Origin: Moniliella sp. 'wahieum'
Taxonomy: Eukaryota > Basidiomycota > Moniliellomycetes > Moniliellales > Moniliellaceae
Direction: 5' to 3'
Assembly (NCBI GenBank): GCA_003971905.1
Contig: RSEE01000010.1
Coordinates: 868,001 to 932,000 of the forward strand
Length of the DNA: 64,000 nt
Shown: positions 44,264 through 54,293 of the stretch, in pieces
Position numbering within the stretch: position 1 is the first letter of the stretch
Layout of the letters: each line of letters starts with the position of its first letter
Position numbers and translations under genes: made by a program
The notes under the pieces: model-generated
Database searches by the model: none
Told to the model about the DNA's origin: nothing
The model's input: the letters and a program-made list of their open reading frames with translations, nothing else

Positions 44264-44452
44264 ATGTCTGGCGGCGTTCAGCTCCGGTGCCCAAACTGCA
44301 ACTACAATGTGAGTTACTACTGGGAGCGGTGCAAGAACTGCGGCTTCTTCCTCGCTTGCCGCCCCGGTGCGCCCGATAACGGTCCCCTCTGGCCCCATCG
44401 CCATCTCGATGACCTCTCCTCGGCCTTGTCACGCGAGACGAAGCATTGCTGA
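44264..44452 (+). CDS. Small zinc-ribbon-like protein of 62 residues
   Basis: Short ORF starting in AACCATGTC, with LRCPNCNYNVSYYWERCKNC: CPNC at residues 9-12 and CKNC at 23-26, typical of a two-knuckle zinc ribbon. The tail (RPGAPDNGPLWPHRHLDDLS) is unremarkable. A consensus TATAAAGG and pyrimidine-rich leader support transcription. The reading frame may be only a first exon, as a GTGCGC follows the motif, but no second exon was convincing. Family and function unknown. It marks the right edge of the desert, as the 34582 zinc ribbon marks the left part. Confidence 0.6.
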   Translation: MSGGVQLRCPNCNYNVSYYWERCKNCGFFLACRPGAPDNGPLWPHRHLDDLSSALSRETKHC

Positions 44453-45049
44453 ACAAGCCCCCTCGCACGCCCCCCCCTTCCACCCTCGATCCACATCCTC
44501 TCAACTTCCTGCATTCACCCAAGGCTGGACCTTGAATCAAGACGTTAGGATGGCTTGCTATCCAACCTTGTTCCTCCTGATCGATGATCCCTCTCGAGGC
44601 AACCCTTCCATCCGCACTCGCCACGCTGCCCCACCGTGTGCGCTTACGCATTCGCCCATCGGGGCACCGGTCTCCCCGCCATTTCCCCCCCCCCTCTCCC
44701 CTTTCCCAGCTCCTCTTTTCTATATCCCTGTGTGCACCACAGGGTCATACCATATTGGCATTGGCGTTAGTGCTGTTCCTCGGGCGTGGCCTTCTCCCTC
44801 ACCTTCCTCCTGATCATTGTTCCGTCTTCCCTCGCATCTGCATTGGTGTCTGCACACCCCACTGTACCTATGTATCACCATGGCACCTTGCCTCTGCAGC
44901 AGGCTTCAACTGAAGCTCCCGCAGAAATGATTGTATTCGTGCCAGTCATGCGTGCCATCAAAACAAACCTTCCTTCTGCTCTGCAAGGGGAAGGGCGTAG
45001 AAAGATAATACAGTAGCAAGATGAGGAAGATGGATGTGAACGGTGCGGA
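44453..45049. other. Spacer between the zinc-ribbon gene and UPF0598
   Basis: ORFs here have no family features. Sequence is C/T-rich on the plus strand up to about 44820. Probably the long 3' UTR of the zinc-ribbon gene and the end of the UPF0598 gene; a further exon cannot be excluded. Confidence 0.4.
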
Positions 45050-46200
45050 TCACAGTGCTGTGTCGTCCGGTTGGGACGCCGGGGTGAAGGCAGAGATGGG
45101 GTAGGTAGCTCCTTGCCAATGCAGATGGGCTGCGACGGCAGATGGACCGTCATCAGGCTCTTCCACCAACTCCAACCGGTCCGCCAGGTGGCGCAGGACG
45201 AGCGAGTCGGACAGGGCGCAGACGGGCATGCCGGCGCGCAAGAGCGGCCGTGGGGACGGGTGGTAGATCCGTCCGGTTTCAGGATGGAGGGTCAAGTGCG
45301 CCGGCTCAAACGGCTCCAATCGTCGGCCTGCCACAAAAGCGACAAGTCACTGGGCGTTTTCGGGCAGGGAACCAGGTCGCGGTACACGACCGCCGTCCCG
45401 TCCGGCTCAATGGGACGGACAAAGTTCAGCTCGCCCATGCAGGGGCTCAGGTACCTGTACCCGGCACGCTGGGCTATGTGCGCCGCACGTTGCTCCACCT
45501 CGGCCTTGGTCGCACTAGGCGAGCTGTGCGATACCAGCTGCTCGGGCCAGTCGTGTCGGTCCCATACCGGGACGCCATCCTGGCCCAGTTCCTCGCCCGT
45601 ACAGCCCAGCGTTTCGACCAGTTCCGACAGAGATGCCGCCGGGTACGGGTTGGGCCTGATGCGGACAAAGAAAAAATCAAGAAAGGCTAGGTCCTTGTAG
45701 CACGTCTGCCAACAGCGGGGCCGCGTCAGCGAGAAGTAATAGCAAAGGGGCTGTGCCCAGGCAAGAACACATAGCAAGCGGGGTGAAGACGAAGCGCGAG
45801 CTGGTTACCTTACCGCCATGTTCTTGACCGGCGTGTCGTGCAGAAAAAGTTGGCCGTGCGCATCGACGGCATAGCGATAGATGCGCACCGGCTCGTCTTG
45901 CCGCCCCGCGCCCGAAAGGGGCACGGCCGCCGGCGGGGGTACGGGGGGGAGGCCGAGGCGGACGCAGTGGAGGACACCATGCGCCCCGCCCACGAAGCGG
46001 CGAGGCGAGGCCAGGAACGGGCGGCGCACAGAGGCGGCCGTGCACCCGCAGCAGCATGCCCACCGCAGAGCGCAGCCCAGCCCATCGTCGCCACTGGCGG
46101 TGGTGTGCGCGGCGGCCAAGGCAGGCTGCGACGCAGACGGCCGCCAGCGAGAGACGCGGCGCCGCATCACGTGATGCCCCCATTGGCGGCGGTGAGTCAT
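45050..46200 (-). CDS. UPF0598 (C8orf82-like) protein (frameshifted)
   Basis: Homologue of human C8orf82, a conserved family of unknown function. The conserved start of the domain is [20 protein letters not shown] and KNMA (about 45815-45885). A 108-bp GTAAGG...CAG intron (45706-45813) joins it to [20 protein letters not shown]. Then come [20 protein letters not shown] (about 45410-45470), [20 protein letters not shown] (about 45255-45315) and a C terminus ending QPDDTAL. One base is missing near 45335 (TTTTGTGG for TTTTGGTGG), and the 5' part is also shifted. N terminus is arginine-rich. It is divergent with CysRS across about 120 bp. Confidence 0.85.
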
Positions 46201-46317
46201 GCATCATGGAAGCCACCGACTGCTCGGCGACGTCGAGGGCGGAAGAATTTTGCTGGCCACCACCACCACCACCACCGCCTCTTCTCCTCTCCGTCGACGC
46301 GGCTGCTGCGTCGGTTG

Positions 46318-48989
46318 ATGAGCCACGGGTTCTTCTTCTTCTCCCGCTCGCCGTCCACCTCCCTTCCCCGCCGCTTGCTCAGCACCTCCGCCACCGCCAT
46401 GAGTGCTGCCCAGCCGCCCTGGCTGCGCCCGCACGCGCCCGCGCCGGTGCCCGTGCCGCTGCGTATGCAGAACAGCCTGACGCGCTCCAAGGACGTCTTT
46501 GTCCCCGTCCGCCCTGACGGCGTCGTGACGTGGTACAACTGCGGGCCGACGGTGTACGATGCGTCGCACATGGGTCATGCACGCAACTATGTGACCCAGG
46601 ACATCATCCGCCGCATCCTCCGTGACTATTTTGGCTTTGACGTGCACTTTGCCATGAACATCACCGACATTGACGACAAGATCATCCTGCGTGCCCGCCA
46701 ACAGTTCCTCCTCACTGAAAACCGTACGGCCCAGCCGACGCTTTGCCCGTCCCTGCTGGACCAGGTCCAGCGCGCGACGACGATGCCTACACGCTCACCC
46801 ACCTTGCCGCCTGGACCACACCGCCGCCGCACGAGTCGACGCCCGATCCCGAAGCCATCTTTGAAGCCGTCCGTGCCGCCCATGCCGCCTATGAGCAGAG
46901 CCCGGGCCAAACACCACTGACCAAGCCGGACGGCACCCCAGCCAACGCCGAGAGCAGCGCCAAGCTCAAGATGCACCTGACCGCTGTCCAGTCGGCGCGC
47001 GATGGCTTGTTGGCTGCCAAGCTGGCACCAGCCGGGGAGGATGCCAGTGCGCTGCACACGGCGGCGGGGGATGTGTTGGCGCCGTACTTGGATGCTGCCA
47101 AGGGGGCAAGCGTGACGGATCCTGCGATTTTCCGCGCCTTGGCTGCCCGGTGGGAAGCGGCATTTTTCCACGACATGGCGCGGCTCAATGTGGAGCGTCC
47201 GACGACCCTGACCCGGGTCAGCGAGTACGTGCCGGAAATCGTGTCGTTTGTGGAGCGGATTGTAGAGCGCGGGTTTGGCTATGCCGACGCGGTGGGCAAT
47301 GTGTGGTTTGATGTGCGTGCGTTTGATGGGGCGGCGGTGGACGCTGTGGCGCAGGCGCAGGTCGAAGGTCAAGCGCCAGCGCAAGAGCAAGAGCAAGGCG
47401 CGTGTGCCAGCACACACAGTGCACCACGTTGCACCACGTGTACGCCAAGTTGGCTCCGGCGAGCAAGACGGATTCGGCTTTGCTTGCCGAGGGCGAGGGC
47501 AGTCTGTCGGTGGGCGCGGCGCAGACCCGGGGCAAGAAGAGTGCAGCGGACTTTGCGCTGTGGAAGAGCAGCAAGCCCGGCGAGCCGGCGTGGCCGTCGC
47601 CCTGGGGTCCCGGCCGGCCAGGATGGCACATTGAGTGCAGTGTCATGGCCAGTGCGGTGTTTGGCCCGAAAATTGACATTCATTCCGGCGGGGAAGACCT
47701 CAAGTTCCCGCACCACGACAATGAGCTGGCGCAAAGCGAGGCGTACCACGGCACGTACCAGTGGATCAACTATTTCCTCCACACGGGCCACCTGCACATC
47801 GAAGGCGCCAAGATGTCCAAGTCGCTCAAGAACTTTATCTCGGTCGACGATGCCTTGGCCCAGTACAGCCCTCGCCAATTGCGCCTCGCGTTCCTCTTCC
47901 AGCCGTGGGACCGCAGGATGGACTTTAGTGCCAAGGCGATTGATGAGGTGCGTCGGTTCGAGGCCGCGACCGACAACTTGTTCCGTACCGTGCGCGCGCG
48001 TGTCTTGGCCGCGCAGCAGGCGGCCGGCTCGGACGCCACAGCGCAGGCCCAAGCGCTCGACCCTCCCCTCCCACCAGCGGGGAGGGCATCACGCATGGCT
48101 ACACGCACCGCGAAAGCAGCTTGGCAGCCGCCTGGGTCGCACCCAGCATGCCGTGCGCCTCGCGTTGGCGGACAACTTTGATACGCCACTCGCGCTGCGT
48201 TTGGTCCGCGACTTGATTGGCGAGACCAACGTGTACCTCGACAGTGGCAGCAAGCCCAACCTGCCCGTGGGGGTGCACGTGCACATGCCCACGCTGCTGT
48301 CGGTCGTGCACTGGATGACCCACCTCTTCTCCATCTTGGGCCTCACCTACCCGTCCCCCATCGAGACGCAGTTTGGCTGGGGCGTTGCGCCGGCGCCGAC
48401 GCGCGCCGAGCGCGACGAGCGGAAGTGACCGCCTCCGCCTCTGCATCCACATCAACGGTCGATAAAGAACAGCTGGTCGCGCCGTACGTGACGCTGCTGT
48501 CGCAGTTCCGGGACGAGGTGCGTGCGCTGGCGCGCACACGAGCCAGCCGCCTTGCCAAAGCAACTGCTGGCGCTGTGCGACCGGGTACGAGACGATGGCC
48601 GTCTGGACGAGCTGGGGGTGACGTTGGAGGACAGCACGACGGGTCCGGCGTTGGTCAAGTTTGTGCCGCCGGCCGAGCTGCGGGCGGCGCGCGTGGCGCG
48701 CGAGCAGGCGGCGCAGGACAAAGTCGCGCGGAAACAGGCTGCGCAACAGGCCGCGCGCCAAACAGTTGGCCTCTGGCAAAAAGGTCGTACGCCCCCAGCT
48801 GACTTGTTCCGCTCCGCCCCCGATGCCAGCACCAAGTATGCCACGTACGACGACCAGGGCATCCCGCTCACCGATGCCCAGGGCGAAGCCTTGTCCAAGT
48901 CGCGCCGCAAGGCGCTCGATAAAGAGTTCAAGGCCCAGGTCCGGCTCCACCAAAGTTTCCTCGAGGCGCAGAAGGCCGGCGAGATCTAA
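46318..48989 (+). CDS. CARS1: Cysteinyl-tRNA synthetase with two in-frame starts (frameshifted)
   Basis: Class I synthetase that charges tRNA-Cys. [20 protein letters not shown] (about 46540-46600) carries the zinc Cys and the HIGH motif as HMGH. Then [40 protein letters not shown], and [11 protein letters not shown] (KMSKS, about 47805-47835). The C-terminal extension, [20 protein letters not shown] and [20 protein letters not shown], is eukaryotic-type and stops at 48987. A first ATG (46318) adds a basic, hydroxylated leader ([20 protein letters not shown]), while the second (46399) begins MSAAQPP, suggesting mitochondrial and cytosolic forms. At least five frameshifts, including GAAGTGACC at 48422, where one missing G creates a false stop. 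Confidence 0.93.
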
Positions 48990-49175
48990 GCCACTACGGG
49001 GGTTTGGGCGCACGGCGGAGAGATGGAGGGGGGGGGGGGAACTTCCGATCCATATCCATCTATACACATACACATGCAAGCAACATGCAACCGATCCCGC
49101 GGCCATGCCGAGGGCACACCGCGCCATAGAAAGCCAAAGGAGCAGGACAGGGCAGGGGAGCCGCGTGGGGTAGTT

Positions 49176-52100
49176 TTAGCTGGGGATGCTGGTGTGGTAA
49201 AACCGCTTGGCCTCGTCCAGCCGCGCGGCCTGGACCACGGCCCACTCTTGGCGCAAGCGTGGCAGCAGCCGAGCCAGCTTGCCCGGCTCGATGCGCTGCA
49301 CGCGCACATCAAACTGGCTCGACACGGGGCGGTGGTCCGAGATGCTAGTGGGCCAAGAGCGGTAGCTGTGGCCCTGCACCGACTGCGGTCGCGGCAACGC
49401 CGGCTCGCGAGCAGGCACGGCGCCAAGGCCGCACCTAGCACCTGCTCCACCAGCTCGTCATCGCCGCGTCCTGCTCGCGCACGCACTTGACGGAAACGTC
49501 GCCCCGGCATCGCACCACAGGATCCGATCGCACCACGCCGGCACACGTTGCTTGCTCGACGTGTCGTACTCGCAAGACAGGTGGTTGTACTTGTACGTCG
49601 GCGCAAACCCGATGGCGCTTCGACAAACCCGCGCAGCGCAAAACTCGCATTGCTACAAGTTTGGCTGCTCAACTGGTCCACATCATGAAGTGCGGCGAGG
49701 TTGCCAGTGTGCAGGTACCCCAGCGTCTCGTCCCGCGTAAGGTCGATCCGATCTACCAGACGCGATCCCTCGATGTTAGCGCTACATTTGTCGTTCACCA
49801 CGGGCGAAAGCAAAGAGCAAAGCAAAGGGACAAGGGAAAGGGACAAGGGGCAGGGGGGAAGGGAAGGGCAAGGTACGCACAGTTCAGATCGCCGCTCCAA
49901 AAGACAATGTCGTGATCCAAGATTTGCTCGCCGTCGCCGCCGCGGGTAAAGGCGAGGGTGACGCGGAGGGCCGGGGGGATGGGTCCAGGGGCGGTGTGGG
50001 TCCGGGCGGGAGCGTGCTGGCAGCCGCAGCACTTTGGGGGAAGAGTTTGGGTGCGGTGAGAATGGTAGCGGCATCCATGTTGCGCGCTTGGACGTGCGTT
50101 GGCCGGCGGCCAAATGCAATTGACAAAGCACAAGCTAGTATCGTCGAGCACGACGCGCGCTGCCACCGCGCCCTTGTTGCCGTACCGACCTCCAAAGCCC
50201 GTCTTGACCGTGCCCACCGCCGCTTCGGACAGCGTGCCGGCCCGAATCTTGCACCGAGATAAACACGCACGTCATCAGGCCCACTAGCAACTCGGACTGC
50301 ACCAGCTCGTACTTGCCCTGCCCAAACGTGTCGGCGACGGCGGTGATGAGCGCGGTGCGCCAGGCAGCATATTGGTGCGAGATGCGGTCGCCCACGTCGT
50401 TGCCCACGGGTTTCTTGGTCGTCGACTTCTTGCCCAACAAGAGACTTTTCGCTGTCAATCGCTTGTCTTCCAGATCAATCAGTTCTGCAACCCAAACACA
50501 ATCACTCGGGGCCAACCGGCTTGATTGACTCCGTGGCACGCGTCGTCATCGTTACCGGCGGCGCGCGGCCAGCACTTCGAAGAAGGTCTGTAGAAATTCC
50601 CGGTTCTCCGGTTGCCCTTGGGACGTTGGAGAAGCAGTGGATCGGCCGCATCGACATTGTACGTCACATGGAGCGTGCGGATGGTGCGCGAGGTAGCCAC
50701 GTGCGGCAAGGAGCGGCCAATGCGACGCTCAAACCAATCGTGCGTCAACAGCCCATCCCACCCTCACCGCCCCGTCCATCCCGCCGCTCACGACCTGCAG
50801 CCGACCCAGCGCAATGCCATCGGGGTCCGTTACGAGCCGCGTAACGGGGTTGCCGCCATGCGCCACCCAGGATTTGACCACCACCAACCGGCATGCCGGC
50901 GTGCGCTCTTTCTGCTCCGCCAGGCCAAACACCAAGATCTTGCCCCCCTTTGTCCCGGCCCAGAGGTACCGTCCGGCAGCCGTCATACACAGGATCGCAT
51001 CCAACGCGTTCTGGTGCACCGCCACACACTGGTACGACGTGCGGGACCATTCGGAGATCTGAGGTGGGCCAGTCAGTAGGGTGTCTCACGGAAAAAGCTA
51101 GGGATAAAGGCCCTGCAGGAGACAAGAGACAAAAGGGCCAAGGGAGAGGCGAACTTACATGGCCTGTCGTGTGCGAGATGAAGACGGTGGCAGGGGAGCA
51201 GGGCACCGTGGCTGCCGCCGTGGCTGGGCCGATCATCACCCCCGCCACGACAGAAGGCAAGCGGGGAGGTGCCGGCAGCGCCTTGGCCGGATCGTCATCG
51301 GCACTGGCAAGGGGCGTGAGATCTGCAGGCGAATGTCGTGCAGGTTGGGGGTATTGGGGGTAAAGGCAGGCGTGTGATCTCCCGCGCCATGAAATGCCAG
51401 GTCGGCCGCACGGCGCAAACTTTTACGGATGGAGCGGGAGGGAATGTTTGTGGCGGTGACCCGATCCTTGCGCCGTACTGCCAGGCTCCGACGCATGGTA
51501 TGCGCCCAACGTCGCCCCGGTTGCCACCCACAACTGATCGCCCACCAACAGCGGCACAACATGGTTCCCCTCGACGGGGAACTCCTGGATGACAGGGGTG
51601 GTGATGAGCATGCGGGTGGAAGGGGTCCGATCGACTCTTCTCGGCAGACGGCTTGTCCGTCAGTCCGCCAGAGGGGCGGGAGGATGGGAGGCTGGCTGCC
51701 TCCTCCTTATCCTGCGTCTGCTCGGTGCTACCCCGGGCAGACGCCGTTTTGTCTCCCAATCCCAACGAAGAGCGCGGTGGGGCGCTGGCCGAATTGTCTG
51801 CGCTGGCCCGCCACGGCGACCAGATGGACATTTTGCCTCCCTCATCCACAACCAGGATGCGGTCGCCCAAGCGGGAGATGCGGACAATCGCCACATTGTG
51901 CACGCCACGGTTGAGCGCAGTACGCACCTCCTTGACCACATCCAGCTCCCACAGCATCCCGCTCGTCGTGCCCACCCATGCATGCCGAGCACTTTCCTCC
52001 GTCCCCGTAGGCCGTAGGAAGCACAGCGCCGTCACACGACCCTGCAACGCAAGGTCCGGGTCTTGGATCGTAGCTACCTTCTCGGGCGTGCTGGCAAGAC

Positions 52101-53483
52101 TGGCTGTACTGCCAGCCGCGCTGGTAAGGGTACTGGCCAACCGAGTGGGCTCGCTCAGCCCGGCCACTTCGGCGCGCACCGTGCCAGCACGCAAGATTTT
52201 GACTTTATGGTTGTGGGCCGTGAGCACCGTCGGACCCGACACGGCAAACACGGAAAAGCGCGCATGCACCACCAGCGAACTGGCACTGCCCACCACCTCA
52301 TCCTCCCCGGTATCCTCCGCCTCCGCCTCGCCCGGAAAGACGGAACGACAGGGGACAGGTTTGCGCGGCACCCAGGTAATCGTGCTTTCCTGGCCGGGCA
52401 TGCCGCCCGTGTCGTACTCGGGCGGACGGCGGGAGGAAGCGACGCCGCCCGCCGGTCCATGCAGCACCACATCCCCCACCTCCCTCTCACCATCATGGCC
52501 GTGGTGGTGGTCACCGTCGACGAGACGGTGCTCGATTGCGCCTGGTACGCCGACCAGCGCACCGTCGGACCGTCCGTGTCCATGTCTGACTCGGAGTCGG
52601 ACGATTCCAGGTCCGAGTACGCCGATCCTTCGCTCGTGTAGCTTCCCTCCTCTTCCAACAGCCCTGACGACGCAGGGGAGCGGGATGTGCTGGCGGGGGT
52701 GCCAATGCGGGGTGTGGGCGGCAAGGTGCTCCGGGACCGAAGGTGGGAGGTGGAGTCGGTGGAGGAAGGGTGGATCGGGGTCAAGGTCGGGACACTCCGA
52801 CTGGGGGAAGAAGGGGCGGTGTGCACCCCGCCGACGGAGGGGGGCGGGACAGAGAGGTGGTGAGCGAGGGCAAGGAAGGCGTCGTCAGGTGCGTCTGCTT
52901 GTTCCTGCGCCAGCTTGGCGGCAGTGGGCGCGGTGCCTCCCCCACCGCATCGCTCTTGTGCGTGGGCGATGCGCCGCGGGACAAGGCGGTGGGTGGTGGT
53001 GGGGCGGTGCGAGCGGGCGACATTTGGGACGGAGACGAAGAGGGTGCGGGGGGACGGGGGACGCCGGGGGTGCGACCGAGAGGCGGATGGGGTGCCGGCT
53101 GGCCTCAGCGTTTGGGTGCGGCGGGGGAGGAGGGGGGCAAGGGGCGGGTGCGGGTGTGGGACGAGGGCGATGCGGGTGCGGATGCGGATGGTGAGGTTGA
53201 TGGTGAGGTTGATGGTGAGGTTGACGGAGCAGACACTGGGGCGGGTAGGGGCGCGTGGGTTGGTGGACGGCGGAGACCCGAGGCGGGGGGGGCGTGCGCG
53301 CGCAATCAAGGCGCGCTCAGGGGCATGTGCGGCGCGGTGCTGGGCCTCCGACAGGCGCTGGTGGAAGTGGGCGTGTGTGTCGGGGGGCTGCTCGGCCGAC
53401 GTGTTGGAGCGGCGGGGCGTTGCTGCGGGAGGGCGCAGGGGCTGTTCCTCCCGGCTGAGCTGCCACAGCGTGGGGGGCGGCAT
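49176..53483 (-). CDS. WD40/beta-propeller plus inositol polyphosphate 5-phosphatase (frameshifted)
   Basis: Predicted phosphoinositide 5-phosphatase. The N-terminal 400 residues (about 52.3-53.48 kb) are Pro/Ser/Thr-rich with a repeated NLTI (53187-53222). A propeller region follows: [60 protein letters not shown]. The catalytic domain reads [14 protein letters not shown] (about 50655), [20 protein letters not shown] (about 50150-50205), [26 protein letters not shown]-type sequence broken by a frameshift or intron near 49740-49890, and the AWCDRILW motif (about 49510-49540). It ends [11 protein letters not shown] at 49176. Domain order resembles WD40-5PTases of fungi and plants. Many frameshifts; a real intron near 49750-49880 is likely. 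Confidence 0.85.
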
Positions 53484-53831
53484 CCCACTTATGGAACGCA
53501 ATTGACGGACAAGCGATGTCAAGTGTCGGGCAAGCGATGTCAAGTGTCGGACAAGCGACGTAAAAGCGACGCCCAAGCGATGGCAACCGACGCACTCGCT
53601 CTGGCCAAGCGATGGTCTGGATGGCCCCTGCACAGAAATACAAACCCAAGCAGGTGTTGGTCACGCCCAGCCGCCCCTGTGACGTCATCCCTACTTTACT
53701 CCAATGTCAAAATTCAAAGTTCAAATCGGACATGTGATGCAGGTGGCACGTGACTCATCCTCGGTCGGAACCAACTCCCACCTGCTTCATTCCGCCCGCT
53801 GCATTCTGCCTCCCCCCCTCCATCCCCCCCC
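53484..53831. promoter_or_regulatory. Divergent promoter between the 5-phosphatase and SmG genes
   Basis: 348 bp between two starts. It contains a 21-bp direct repeat (53507-53570) close to the phosphatase start, and a C-rich leader just before the SmG ATG. Confidence 0.5.
53507..53570. repeat. 21-bp tandem repeat near the 5-phosphatase start
   Basis: Units at 53507-53527 and 53528-53548 differ by one base (GGA/GGG CAAGCGATGTCAAGTGTC); a third, diverged copy starts at 53549. On the minus strand this would be the 5' leader or promoter, although it also stays open in the phosphatase frame. Confidence 0.9.
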
Positions 53832-54182
53832 ATGGCGCAGGTCGCAAAGCCCGAGCTGGAGCGCTACCTCGACAAGCAGGTGCGCATTGCCCTCCAGGGC
53901 GACCGCCAGGTCACCGGCACCCTGCGTGGGTGGTACGACGTCTTCCTCAACCTCGTCATCGACAAGGCCGTCCAGCAGGTCCACCCGCCCGCTCCCAACG
54001 GCGGCGGCGGCCTCAACCAGCATGCCTGGGTCGACGCTGCGCCGTGCGGCATGGTTGTACGTCCTGCCTTGCCTGCGCTGCTTCCGTGCCGCTGCCCCTG
54101 CTAACCCCATCTGCCCTAGGTCATCCGTGGCAACAGCGTCACCGCCATCGAGGGCCTCGAACCGGTACGGTCGAGGGTGTAA
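53832..54182 (+). CDS. SMX2: Sm-like protein G (SmG), spliceosomal snRNP core, intact
   Basis: One of the seven Sm proteins that ring U1, U2, U4 and U5 snRNAs. Two exons with a 63-bp GTACGT...TAG intron (54057-54119) give 95 residues. Sm1 motif: LERYLDKQVRIALQGDRQVT and GTLRGWYDVFLNLVIDKAV, with the Asp-x-Phe-x-Asn pattern as YDVFLN. Sm2: GMVVIRGNSVTAIEGLEPV, with IRGNS, the G-type signature. An insert (HPPAPNGGGGLNQHAWVDAA) between the motifs is longer than usual. The intron splits GMV|VIRGN, a common position. Confidence 0.93.
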
Positions 54183-54293
54183 ACCAACCACGATACCACT
54201 GTCCTGTGTCCCACTCTGCTTAAAAGTCCCTTTCGCTGCTGTAGCAAAATCCCAGATCCGCATTTGTCTCGTACCCGCTAGTGTTGTCGTATA

